A DNA stretch of 64,000 nt. Source: Streptomyces collinus. Lineage in GTDB: Bacteria; Actinomycetota; Actinomycetes; Streptomycetales; Streptomycetaceae. The notes below the pieces were generated by a model. The model had not been told where the DNA came from. It saw only the letters and a program-made list of their open reading frames with translations, and did no database searches. Position 1 is the stretch's first letter. Every line of letters starts with the position of its first letter. The stretch covers positions 2,666,001 to 2,730,000 of the forward strand of contig NZ_CP133771.1 of NCBI RefSeq assembly GCF_031348265.1. The letters are read 5' to 3'. Positions 16,441-24,909 of the stretch are shown here, piece after piece. The translations under genes were made by a program, and so were the position numbers.

Positions 16441-16980
16441 ATGTACGTCATCATCCTGCCTCGGCAGCATGCGAAGGACTCGCGACCGCGACCAATCATC
16501 GAGCAACCCCCATGGCGAGCAACCACCTCCGCGAGAGCGGCGGCGGTTCAGCCGCAAAGGAGGGCACGGCGCGCGGAGATCGTGCGGGCCGCTCTGGAGG
16601 TGATCGCCGAGCGCGGTTACCGGGGGGCGAGCCTGGCCGCGGTCGCCGAACGGGTCGGACTCACCCAGAAGTACAACGCCATGCGGCCCGCCATCGTCCA
16701 GACCTTCTCGGCGCTCCTCGGCGAGAGCGTGACGGAGGAGCACCCGGCCCGGGCCTACTTCACGGAGCGCTACGCCGGGGTGCGGGCCGGCATGGCCGGG
16801 GTGCTGCGCGCCGAGTACGGCGACCGGCTGCCGAGCGGCCTCACCCCCGAGCGGGCCGCACCCCTCCTCGTGGCGGTCCTGGACGGCCTGCAGTACCAGT
16901 GGCTGCTGGACCCGGAGTCGGTCGACATGGCGTCGGCGTTCCGGGACTTCCTGACGCTGCTGGGCGAGGGCGACGACTGA
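16441..16980 (+). pseudogene. TetR-family regulator lacking its recognition helix
   Basis: The frame from ATG 16441 reads through EIVRAALEVIAERGYRGASL and AVAERVGLTQ, the first two helices of a TetR DNA-binding domain. It then jumps directly to KYNAMRPAIVQTFSALLGES, which belongs to helix 4-5 of the ligand domain. TetR proteins have a recognition helix (QxxxYxHFxxKxxL type) and roughly 50 more residues at this point, so an in-frame deletion is likely. There is also no plausible ribosome site or start next to the conserved region. The rest of the ligand domain is intact to TGA 16980. It lies divergent from the GH3 gene. It could still make protein, but DNA binding should be lost. Confidence 0.6.
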
Positions 16981-16981
16981 G

Positions 16982-17368
16982 CTAGCGCGCGGGTACGGCG
17001 GCCACGACCTCCACCTCGACGAGGGCCTCGGGGCGGAAGAGGCGGGACGCCTCGAAGGTCATGCTGGTCGGCGGGGTCCCCGTGAGGAACTGCCGTCGTA
17101 CGGCGCCGTATTCATCCAGCTTGGAGATGTCGGTGAGGTACGTGCGGATGTTGACCACGTCGGCCAGACCGGCGCCGTGGGCCTTCAGCAGGGCGGTGAG
17201 GGTCTCGAAGACGCCACGGGTCTGCTCGGCGAGCGTGGCGCCCTCGGCGATCTGCCCGGAGACGAACAACAGGGCGCTGCCGTCGGGGTGTTCGATGCGG
17301 GCGACCTGGGAGTAGTAGGGGCTCAGGGGCTGGGGCGCGGAGGCGGGGTTGTCCACGGTGATCTGCAT
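16982..17368 (-). CDS. RidA/YjgF-family protein
   Basis: A 128-residue RidA-family protein. Members hydrolyse reactive enamine/imine intermediates or have related deaminase roles. Typical segments are FVSGQIAEGATLAEQTRGVF, VVNIRTYLTDISKLDEYGAV and the C-terminal ALVEVEVVAAVP strand. The usual Arg before the last strand region is not at its canonical spot (TFEASRLFRPEALVEVEV), so the exact subfamily is unclear. Its stop lies one base from the TetR stop (convergent). It is divergent from the LysR gene with a 59-bp gap, which suggests LysR control. Confidence 0.85.
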   Translation of the reverse strand: MQITVDNPASAPQPLSPYYSQVARIEHPDGSALLFVSGQIAEGATLAEQTRGVFETLTALLKAHGAGLADVVNIRTYLTDISKLDEYGAVRRQFLTGTPPTSMTFEASRLFRPEALVEVEVVAAVPAR

Positions 17369-17427
17369 GCCGCCGACGCTAAGCGGGGCGGCGGAGATGC
17401 GACAAGCGAATGTCTAGCATGGTTGAT

Positions 17428-18357
17428 ATGCCGAACACGCATGACGCCGGGTCCGAGGTCTCGACCGTCTGGCTGCGGGTCTTCCTGGAGGTCGCCCGGC
17501 ACGGCTCGTTCACGGTGGCGGCGCGGACGCTCGGCTGGACGCAGTCCGCGGTGTCCCGGCAGGTCGCCTCGCTGGAGGCCGCGTTGGACGGCGGTCCGCT
17601 CTTCGACCGGCTGCCGCGCGGGGTGGCGCTGACCGAGGCGGGGCGGCTGCTGGTGCCGTACGCCGAGACGGTCACCGGCGCGCTGCACGACGCCCGGCGC
17701 GAACTGGGCGCCCTGCGCGAGGCGGCCGGCGGCCGGCTCCGGTTCGGCGCCTTCGCCACCGCCGACGCGGCCCTGGTGCCGCACGCCCTGGCCCTCTTCC
17801 GCGCCCGCCACCCCCGGGTCCGGGTCCTGCGCGAGGAGGGTTTCACGCCCGCGCTGCTCGACCGGCTGACGGCCGGTCACCTGGACCTCGCGGTCGTCTC
17901 CACGACGGGCCGCGCACCACTGGAGTCGTACGAGCTCCACCACATCCTCGACGAGCCGCTGTTCGTCGCCGTCCCGGACGGCCACCCTCTCGCGGCCCAC
18001 GAGGGGCCGGTGCCGCTCGGCCGTTTCGCGGACGCCGACTGGATCTCCGGCAGCGCGCGCCCCGAGGGCACCCTCCTGGACGCTGCCCTGCGCCAGGGCT
18101 TCCGGCCGCGGGTCGCCCATGTCGTCGGCGAGTGGACCGCCAAGCAGGGCTACGTCGCCGCGGGGCTCGGCGTGACCCTCGTTCCGGCGCTCGCGGCGGA
18201 GTCCGTACGGCCGGACATCACGCTGCTGCGGGTACGGGACGAGGGCGCCCCGGCCCGGGCGGTGTACGCGGCGACGGTGCGCGGCCGGTCCCTGACCCAC
18301 GCGGCCTCGGCCTTCCTGGACGCAGTGCGGGAGGCGACGGCGAAGATCCCCGCCTGA
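17428..18357 (+). CDS. LysR-family transcriptional regulator
   Basis: A 309-residue LysR regulator. The winged helix-turn-helix is at about residues 12-70 (LRVFLEVARHGSFTVAARTL, GWTQSAVSRQVASLE), followed by a linker helix and a periplasmic-binding-like effector domain. The start ATG 17428 has TAGCAT at 17415-17420 seven bases upstream, suggesting a leaderless message; ATG 17410 lies before that box and is less likely. It is divergent from ridA and probably regulates it. The effector is unknown. Confidence 0.9.
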   Translation: MPNTHDAGSEVSTVWLRVFLEVARHGSFTVAARTLGWTQSAVSRQVASLEAALDGGPLFDRLPRGVALTEAGRLLVPYAETVTGALHDARRELGALREAAGGRLRFGAFATADAALVPHALALFRARHPRVRVLREEGFTPALLDRLTAGHLDLAVVSTTGRAPLESYELHHILDEPLFVAVPDGHPLAAHEGPVPLGRFADADWISGSARPEGTLLDAALRQGFRPRVAHVVGEWTAKQGYVAAGLGVTLVPALAAESVRPDITLLRVRDEGAPARAVYAATVRGRSLTHAASAFLDAVREATAKIPA

Positions 18358-18447
18358 GCCCCGCCCATGGCGTCGGCCCCACCCGTCACGCGATACTGCG
18401 GTCCGTCCGGCACCGACCCCCCACCGCGACGGAAGGCCCGAACACCC

Positions 18448-19680
18448 TTGAACTCCATACGCGTTCGCCTCGGCGTCCTCGGCCTCGCCCTGCTGACCGG
18501 TTTCACCACACCGACGGCCGCGAGCGCCGCCCCGGCGGCCCCGTCCCCCACCGTCGAGGAGCAGCGGCTCGGCAGAGCCGTCCCACAGGAGATCCTGCGC
18601 CGCTCCGGGTTCGACACCGTGGCCCCGGGGCTGGCCCGGGCGCTGGAGGGGGCCCGCTCCTACGGGGAGGCGCGCCGGGCGGTCAGCCGCGAGGGTGCGC
18701 GGCTGTGGCAGCGTGCCGTCGAACGGGCGCAGGGGGGCGGACCGGCCGGCGGGGACCTCAGCCGGGACGACGACCGGCCGCTCTACTGGGCGCGGCTCGG
18801 CATGACGCGTGAAGTGCGCACCTGGGAGCCGGAGTTCGGCCTGACGGACGGGCAGCGGGCGACGCTGCTGGACGAGCTGGAGCGCTCCTCGCGCGGGCAG
18901 AACGCCATCCGCTATCCGGAGGGCAAGGGCCTGAAGCGGATCCTGCTCACCGGCTTCGACCCGTTCACGCTGGACCGGGACATCCGTATCTCCAACCCGT
19001 CCGGTGCCACCGCGCTGGCCCTCGACGGCACGGTGATCGAGACGGCGGACGGCCCGGCCCGGGTCGAGACGGCCGTGTTCCCGGTGCGCTGGCAGGACTT
19101 CACCGACGGCACGGTGGAGCGGACCCTGCGGCCGTACCTGCCGAAGGCCGACCTCTTCACGACGGTGAGCCAGGGCCGGGTCGGGCGCTTCGACATCGAG
19201 CGGACCAACGGGGCCTGGCGGGGCGGCTTCGGGGACAACGAGAACGTCGGCCGCACCGAGACCGTCCCGGTCGCCGACCCCGCCTCGCAGCCCCAGTGGA
19301 CGACAACCACCCTGCCGTACGCGGCGATCGTCGCCGCCCCCACCGGCCGCTTCCCCGTGTACGACAACACGAGCGTCACCGAGATCCCGGCGGGCGGTAC
19401 CCAGCCCGTCGTGCGACCCGAGGGGCCCACCCCCGGCTCGACCGCCCGCGCGGGCGGCGGCGGGGACTACCTCTCCAACGAGATCGCCTACCGGGCGACA
19501 CTGCTCCGGGACCGGCTGGGGCTGCGCGACACGCTGCCGGGCGGGCATGTGCACACGCCGGTGCTGCAGTTCGGGGCCGGGAACACCACCGAGGTCACCG
19601 ACCCGGAGTTCGTGCGGAACCGGCTGGACATCATCGCCCAGGTGAAGGCGATCCTGAAGGTGGCTGCGGAAACGTCGTAG
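18448..19680 (+). CDS. Secreted pyroglutamyl-peptidase-like protein with Ser in place of catalytic Cys
   Basis: A 410-residue exported protein starting at TTG, with signal peptide MNSIRVRLGVLGLALLTGFT ending near TAASA. The region from residue 166 (LLTGFDPF) matches the N-terminal motif of C15 pyroglutamyl peptidases. SNPSG, VSQGRVGRFDIERTNG (catalytic Glu region) and GHVHTPVLQF (His369) follow in the expected order. The nucleophile motif, normally GTYVCN-like, reads GDYLSNEI, so the catalytic Cys is replaced by Ser343. A 165-residue N-terminal extension of unknown fold precedes the domain. It may be a serine variant or a non-peptidase. It overlaps the convergent EI24 gene by 50 bases. Confidence 0.72.
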   Translation: MNSIRVRLGVLGLALLTGFTTPTAASAAPAAPSPTVEEQRLGRAVPQEILRRSGFDTVAPGLARALEGARSYGEARRAVSREGARLWQRAVERAQGGGPAGGDLSRDDDRPLYWARLGMTREVRTWEPEFGLTDGQRATLLDELERSSRGQNAIRYPEGKGLKRILLTGFDPFTLDRDIRISNPSGATALALDGTVIETADGPARVETAVFPVRWQDFTDGTVERTLRPYLPKADLFTTVSQGRVGRFDIERTNGAWRGGFGDNENVGRTETVPVADPASQPQWTTTTLPYAAIVAAPTGRFPVYDNTSVTEIPAGGTQPVVRPEGPTPGSTARAGGGGDYLSNEIAYRATLLRDRLGLRDTLPGGHVHTPVLQFGAGNTTEVTDPEFVRNRLDIIAQVKAILKVAAETS

Positions 19681-20458
19681 CGGCCTGCTCGCCCGCCTCG
19701 CCACCCTCGTCGATCTCCTCACCCAGGAGGTCACGCGCCATGAGGGTGGCGCCCGCGACCGCGCCCGGCATCAGGAACACCGCGACGAACGGCACCAGGA
19801 AGGCCGCGGCGAGGGGCGCGCCGAAGCCCCAGACGAGGGTCTTGCGGGAGCGCAGCAGGGCGAGGCGGGTGCGCAGTTCGACGCCGCGGCGCTGGAGGGC
19901 GACGGCGGTCAGCTCCTCGGTGAGGAAGAACCCGGTGACGAAGACCCCGACCACCGGGACGACCGTCTGCCCGACCACCGGGATGAAGCCGCACCCGAAC
20001 AGCAGCACACCCCACAGGGCGGCCCGCACCACGATCCGCAGGCTGTCGCGGGCGGAGATCCACAGCTCGCGCCAGAGCGGCAGCCCCGACTCGGGGGCGT
20101 ACCCGTCCGGGGACACGTCCCGGTCGACCTTCTCCGAGAGGTTCTCGTAGAAGGGCTGCCCGATCAGCAGGGTCACCGCGGTGAAGGTCACGACGGCGAG
20201 GAGCAGCGCGAGGGCGAACAGCACGGCGGTCAGGAAGCCGCGGAAGAGGCCGGCCCACGGGCTCGACCAGTCGTCGGCGAAGGGCGTCGCCCAGGTCACG
20301 GCGTCCTCGCCCCACAGCGCCAGCGCGACCAGCACCGCCGCGTACAGAACGAGGGTGACCAGGCCCGGGAGCAGGCCGAAGCCGTAGCTCCTGCCGTGCC
20401 GGGCCACCCATCGCTGGCCCTTCAGGAGGTACCGGAAACCTGCCCCTAGATCGCGCAT
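19631..20458 (-). CDS. EI24/CysZ-family integral membrane protein
   Basis: A 275-residue membrane protein of the EI24 (CysZ, Pfam PF07264) family with about four long hydrophobic stretches, including FGLLPGLVTLVLYAAVLVAL and GFIPVVGQTVVPVVGVFVTG. CysZ of E. coli is a sulfate permease; actinobacterial relatives are uncharacterised, so sulfate transport is only a possibility. TAGGGT (20465-20470) lies six bases before ATG, consistent with a leaderless transcript. The 3' end overlaps the convergent peptidase-like gene by 50 bases. Confidence 0.82.
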   Translation of the reverse strand: MRDLGAGFRYLLKGQRWVARHGRSYGFGLLPGLVTLVLYAAVLVALALWGEDAVTWATPFADDWSSPWAGLFRGFLTAVLFALALLLAVVTFTAVTLLIGQPFYENLSEKVDRDVSPDGYAPESGLPLWRELWISARDSLRIVVRAALWGVLLFGCGFIPVVGQTVVPVVGVFVTGFFLTEELTAVALQRRGVELRTRLALLRSRKTLVWGFGAPLAAAFLVPFVAVFLMPGAVAGATLMARDLLGEEIDEGGEAGEQAATTFPQPPSGSPSPGR

Positions 20459-20601
20459 GGAGAAACCCTATCGGGGCAGGCCGGGCAGCTCCCCGACAGG
20501 GCCGTACGGGGCTTCGGTGACACCAAGGCGCCCTTGTTGCCGTTGAGTCGAACCGGTACACCTCGCCGTACCGATCTCAGGAAGCCCCGGAGGAGGCACG
20601 C

Positions 20602-23175
20602 GTGCGCACCACGAGAAGCGTTCCCGCGAGACCTGCACTGATCGCCGTCCTGGCCCTGGCCACGGCGGGCTCACTCCTGCTCGCCCCCGGCGCGGCCGGC
20701 GCCGACCCGTTACCCGTCACCCGTGAGGGCTCCGCCGTGGACGACCGCGCGGCGCGGGCTCCCGTGAGCGCGGCGCGACGCGCGTTGACCGCGGACTCCT
20801 CCACCGCCACCACCACCCGCGGCTACCCCCGGCGCCAGACCCTCTCCCCCGACCCCCGGAACCCCGGCGACAAGTCCCTGAAGCTGGGGCTGACGCCGTA
20901 CCACGCGATCGCGCCGAAGCTGAACGCCCTGCAACGCCTCGGCGACCGGGTGAGCGTGGAGGTGACGGGCCGCTCGGCCGGCGGCCACCGCCTCTACCTC
21001 GTCACGGTCACCGCCCCGGAGTCCACCCGGCAGGCCCTCGCCCAGGAGCGGATGCGCGACCTGATCGAGAACGCGCCCGCCGCGGCGGCCAAGTCCCGTG
21101 AGATCGAACGGGAGTACAAGACACCGGTCTTCGTCAACAGCAACATCCACGGCAACGAGTGGGAGGGCACGGACGCCTCCCTGAAGGTCATCGAGCGGCT
21201 CGCCACCGCGAAGGACACGAAGACCAGGGACCTCCTCGCACACAGCCGCCTCTACTTCAACATCACGGCTAACCCGGACGGCCGGATCGCCGGGACCCGC
21301 GCCAACGCCAACGGCTTCGACCTCAACCGCGACTTCGTCACCGCCTCCCAGCCCGAGACGCGGGCGATGCGGCAGATCGAGCTCGGCAAGCAGCCGGCCG
21401 TCCTGCTCGACCTGCACGGCTACGTCAACGGCACCCTCATCGAGCCGACCACTCCCCCGCACGGCGAGAACTACGAGTACGACCTCTTCCTGAAGAACAG
21501 CTACGCCAACGCCCTCGGCATGGAGTCAGCGGTCAACGCCCTCGGCTACACGCCCGCGAAGGACGGTGTGGAGGCGGCCCAGATCCCCTTCCGCGACCAG
21601 GAGGAGGGCTGGGACGACTGGCCGCCGATCTTCACCCCGCAGTACGCGGCCTTCCACGGCACGGTGGCCGCCCACACGGTGGAGATCCCGCTGGCGGTGA
21701 ACAACGAGGAGTACGACGAGCTGCCGGTGCCGGAGCTGCGCCGCCGTTCCGCGGTCAACACGGCCGTGGCGGGCGCGGCGATCCGCGCGACCCTGGACCA
21801 TGTCCGCGAGCACCGCGGCACCCTGATCACCGACCAGATCGAGGTCTTCCGCCGTGGCGCCACGGGCGCCGCGCAGGTGCCGGTGTCCCCGCGGACGGTC
21901 CCCGGCGTCCCCGGCATCGGCCCGGAGGACGTCTACACGACCACGTTCCCGCGCGCCTACGTCATCCCGCCCGCCGGCGCCCGCACCCAGCGCTCGGGAC
22001 CCGCCGCGACCCGTCTGGTCGACCACCTGCTGGCCAACGGCGTCCGGGTCGCCCGCGCCACCCGCCCCTTCCGGCTCGACGGACGCACCCACCCCGGCGG
22101 CTCGTACGTCGTCGACATGCACCAGCCCAAACGCGGCATGGCGAACGTGCTGCTGGCCGACGGCCGGGACATCAGCGGCAAGGTCTCGGTGATGTACGAC
22201 ATCTCCGGCTGGAGCCTGGGCAGTCTGTGGGGCGCCACGGTCGAGCGGGTGCCGTCGGGCAGCCTGCGGGGCGCACCCCTGCGCCCGGTCGGCGAGGCCG
22301 CACCCGTGGCCCACGTGCCCGCGCACGGCAACCTGCGGCTGCGGCTGACCGACCCGCGCGAGATCGCGGCCCTCAACTCCCTGCTGCGGCAGGGCGTCCC
22401 GGTCCGGCGGGCGGCGGACGGCAGCGTGATCGTCCCGGCGTCGGCCCGCCGCGAGGCGCGCACGGCCGCCCGCGCCCACGACGTGCCCTTCACGGCGACC
22501 CGGCAGACCGGCACGGCTCCGCTGGGCCGCCTTCGCGTCGCCGCCGCCGTCACGCCGGGTGAGCTGTTCGCCCTGCGGGAGATGGGCTTCGAGGTCACGC
22601 CGGTCTCGACGGCTGTCCTGAACGCGGGCTTCGACTGGCGTACGTCCGGCGCGGACGTGCTGTTCGTGTCCGCCGGCCTGGACCGCGCGGCCCTGACCGC
22701 CCCCGCCCGGCGGGCCCTGGACGCCTTCCTGGACGGGCACGGCCTGGTCGGCCGGGGCGCGACCGGAGCCGCCCTGAACGCGGCGGCGGGCCGGCTGGCC
22801 GTCAAGCCGGTGGAGGGCAACGCGGATGCGAACGGCGTGGTGCGGGTGACGAACTCGGGCGCCGTCACGCACGACGCACCGGACCGCGGCTTCGTCTACG
22901 CCCCGCTCTGGTTCACCGACCCGGGCCCCGGCGTCCGCGTGGAGCAGTCGTACGCGACCGGGAACCCGCTGGTCTCCGGGCACTGGCGGCCGCTCGGGGA
23001 CGGCACCGGCGGTCCCACCGCCGCCGCCGGGCAGGCCTCGGTCGTCAGCGGGGACCGGACCGTTCTGTTCGGCACCGAACCACTCTTCCGGGACCACCCC
23101 AAGGGGGAATTCCCGCAGGTGGCGAGGGCATTGTTCACAGTGGCACACAGCGCTTCAGTCAAGGAGAGCGGATGA
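20602..23175 (+). CDS. Secreted M14 zinc carboxypeptidase
   Basis: An 857-residue exported metallopeptidase starting at GTG. A signal peptide (ALIAVLALATAGSLLLAPGA) ends near AGA. The M14 zinc site is complete: His183 and Glu186 in NIHGNEWEG, His272 in LLDLHGY and general base Glu361 in HTVEIPL. A long C-terminal extension (about residues 400-857) includes beta-rich segments and one that looks like a glutamine-amidotransferase-like fold region, often seen in large actinobacterial M14 proteins. It acts outside the cell on peptides. Its stop overlaps the next start (ATGA), so the two genes are coupled. Confidence 0.88.
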   Translation: MRTTRSVPARPALIAVLALATAGSLLLAPGAAGADPLPVTREGSAVDDRAARAPVSAARRALTADSSTATTTRGYPRRQTLSPDPRNPGDKSLKLGLTPYHAIAPKLNALQRLGDRVSVEVTGRSAGGHRLYLVTVTAPESTRQALAQERMRDLIENAPAAAAKSREIEREYKTPVFVNSNIHGNEWEGTDASLKVIERLATAKDTKTRDLLAHSRLYFNITANPDGRIAGTRANANGFDLNRDFVTASQPETRAMRQIELGKQPAVLLDLHGYVNGTLIEPTTPPHGENYEYDLFLKNSYANALGMESAVNALGYTPAKDGVEAAQIPFRDQEEGWDDWPPIFTPQYAAFHGTVAAHTVEIPLAVNNEEYDELPVPELRRRSAVNTAVAGAAIRATLDHVREHRGTLITDQIEVFRRGATGAAQVPVSPRTVPGVPGIGPEDVYTTTFPRAYVIPPAGARTQRSGPAATRLVDHLLANGVRVARATRPFRLDGRTHPGGSYVVDMHQPKRGMANVLLADGRDISGKVSVMYDISGWSLGSLWGATVERVPSGSLRGAPLRPVGEAAPVAHVPAHGNLRLRLTDPREIAALNSLLRQGVPVRRAADGSVIVPASARREARTAARAHDVPFTATRQTGTAPLGRLRVAAAVTPGELFALREMGFEVTPVSTAVLNAGFDWRTSGADVLFVSAGLDRAALTAPARRALDAFLDGHGLVGRGATGAALNAAAGRLAVKPVEGNADANGVVRVTNSGAVTHDAPDRGFVYAPLWFTDPGPGVRVEQSYATGNPLVSGHWRPLGDGTGGPTAAAGQASVVSGDRTVLFGTEPLFRDHPKGEFPQVARALFTVAHSASVKESG

Positions 23176-24317
23176 CGCAGGAGATCCACGGCACCGTGGC
23201 GGACGGCTTCGAGGCGGTGCGCGAGGAGTTCGCCGCGTTCGTCGCCGGGGAGCGAGCCGACTACGAGGGGCAGCTGTGCGCCTACGTCCACGGCCGGAAG
23301 GTCGTCGACCTGTGGGCGGGGACCGGCGCGGACGCCCTCTACGGTGTGTTCTCGTCCACGAAGGGCGCCGCCTATCTGGTCGTGGCTCTGCTCGTGCAGG
23401 ACGGCACGCTGGAACTGGACCGCAAAGTGACGTACTACTGGCCGGAGTTCGCGGCCGAGGGCAAGGGCGCCCTGACGGTGCGTGACCTGCTCGCGCACCG
23501 GGCGGGCGTGGTCGGTACCGACACCGGCTTCACGCTCGCGGAGCTGGCCGACGACCGCCAGCTCGCCGAACGCCTCGCCGACCAGCGGCCGTTCTGGCGC
23601 CCCGGCACGGCGTTCGGCTATCACGCGCTGGGCGCCGGCGCCCTGGCCGGCGAGGTCGTGCGCCGTGCGACGGGCCGCACGCTCCAGGAGGTCTACCAGG
23701 AGCGGATCCGGACCCCGTACGGCCTGGACTTCCACCTGGGCCTGCCCGCGCCCGAGGAACCGCGTTTCCGCACCACCCAGCCGATGGTCCCGACCCCGGA
23801 GCAGCAGGCCGTCCTGGACGCCACGCCCACGGGCCCGCACTCACTGGCCTCGATAGCGTTCAACGGCAACGCGGCGGAGCCGACCGACCTCGTCTCCCTT
23901 CCGAACATGCCGCTGATCCGGGCGAAGGGCCCGGCGTCGGTGGGCGGGGTGGCGTCCGCGCGGGGCCTTGCGGGGATGTACGCGGCGGCGATCAGCGAGG
24001 TGGGCGAGCAGCCGGCGCTGCTGAAGCCGGACACCGTGGCGGAGTTCGGCCAGTTCCACTCGACCGGCTACGACCTGGTGGCCCGGGCCCACAAGTCGTT
24101 CGGGCTCGGTTTCCAGATGACGGCTGACACGTGGCACCCGTTCCTCGGCGCCGGGACGATCGGGCACAGCGGCGCGGGCGGTTCCCAGGCCTTCGCGGAC
24201 CCGTGGAGCGGCCTCGCCTACGGCTACACGCGGCGCCGGTTCGCCTTCCCGGGCGGGGCGGCTCCGGAGAACGGCCGGCTGGTGAGGGCGGTCCACACGG
24301 CGGCACTCGCCTTCTGA
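23172..24317 (+). CDS. Serine hydrolase, class C beta-lactamase-like esterase (EstB type)
   Basis: A 381-residue protein of the usual EstB-family length. It has the nucleophile motif SSTK (in GVFSSTKGAAYL), a tyrosine in FGYHALG and the HSGAGGSQ segment in place of KTG. There is no signal peptide. Esterases of this class hydrolyse short acyl esters. The start overlaps the M14 peptidase stop by 4 bases, so it is translated from the same message. A 16-bp hairpin terminator follows. Confidence 0.88.
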   Translation: MTQEIHGTVADGFEAVREEFAAFVAGERADYEGQLCAYVHGRKVVDLWAGTGADALYGVFSSTKGAAYLVVALLVQDGTLELDRKVTYYWPEFAAEGKGALTVRDLLAHRAGVVGTDTGFTLAELADDRQLAERLADQRPFWRPGTAFGYHALGAGALAGEVVRRATGRTLQEVYQERIRTPYGLDFHLGLPAPEEPRFRTTQPMVPTPEQQAVLDATPTGPHSLASIAFNGNAAEPTDLVSLPNMPLIRAKGPASVGGVASARGLAGMYAAAISEVGEQPALLKPDTVAEFGQFHSTGYDLVARAHKSFGLGFQMTADTWHPFLGAGTIGHSGAGGSQAFADPWSGLAYGYTRRRFAFPGGAAPENGRLVRAVHTAALAF

Positions 24318-24339
24318 GGACCCCTGAGCCCGGACACGG

Positions 24340-24378
24340 GCGGAGGCCGCACCCCACGTCCAGGGGTGCGGCCTCCGC
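24340..24378. terminator. Bidirectional terminator
   Basis: GCGGAGGCCGCACCCC (24340-24355) and its exact inverse (24363-24378) form a 16-bp perfect stem around a 7-base loop. It lies between the stops of the convergent serine hydrolase and Ohr genes and can serve both. Confidence 0.8.
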
Positions 24379-24395
24379 GTACGCAACGACTGTGG

Positions 24396-24815
24396 TCAGA
24401 CCAGCGTCACGGTGATGTTGCCGCGGGTCGCCTTCGAGTACGGGCAGACCCCGTGGGCCTTCTCGATCAGTGAGCGGGCGACCCCGCGGTCGGCCTTGGG
24501 GATGTCGGCCGAGATCTCGACGATGATCCCGAAGCCGTCCCCGTTCCTGCCGAGGCCGACCTTGGCGGTGACGGTCGAACCGGTCAGGTCGGCGCCCTCC
24601 TGACGGGCGACGACGCCGAGGGCTCCCTGGAAGCAGGCGCTGTAGCCGGCGGCGAACAGCTGCTCCGGGTTGGTGCCGGCGCCGCTGCCGCCCATCTCCT
24701 TGGGCGGGTTGACGACGACGTCGAGCCTGCCGTCGTCGGTGGCGACCCGCCCGTCGCGCCCGTTCTCGGCGGTGGCGACGGCGGTGTACAGGACGTCGGG
24801 CTGCTGGATCGGCAT
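24396..24815 (-). CDS. ohr: Organic hydroperoxide resistance protein (Ohr/OsmC)
   Basis: A 139-residue Ohr, a thiol peroxidase that reduces organic and fatty-acid hydroperoxides in the cytoplasm. The two redox cysteines are in GYSACFQGAL and GVCPYSKATR, and the N-terminal LYTAVATAENGRDGR is the Ohr rather than the OsmC signature. Its start is preceded by a comparatively A-rich segment (24870-24900) that may hold the promoter. An ohrR-type MarR gene does not lie directly next to it; the nearest MarR (26035) sits beyond the reductase gene. Confidence 0.92.
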   Translation of the reverse strand: MPIQQPDVLYTAVATAENGRDGRVATDDGRLDVVVNPPKEMGGSGAGTNPEQLFAAGYSACFQGALGVVARQEGADLTGSTVTAKVGLGRNGDGFGIIVEISADIPKADRGVARSLIEKAHGVCPYSKATRGNITVTLV

Positions 24816-24909
24816 GTGGTTGTGTTCCTTCGGTCGTCCGCCGCGGCTCGCGCCCGGGCCGAGCGGATTCGGAAAAAACTTACTGCATGCCGAAAACCAA
24901 CAGAAGGCG

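Noticed and set aside
13975..16743. 922-codon open frame on the minus strand
   Set aside because: Another frame of the GH3 gene; its product is almost all Arg/Pro/Gly and has no recognisable domain.
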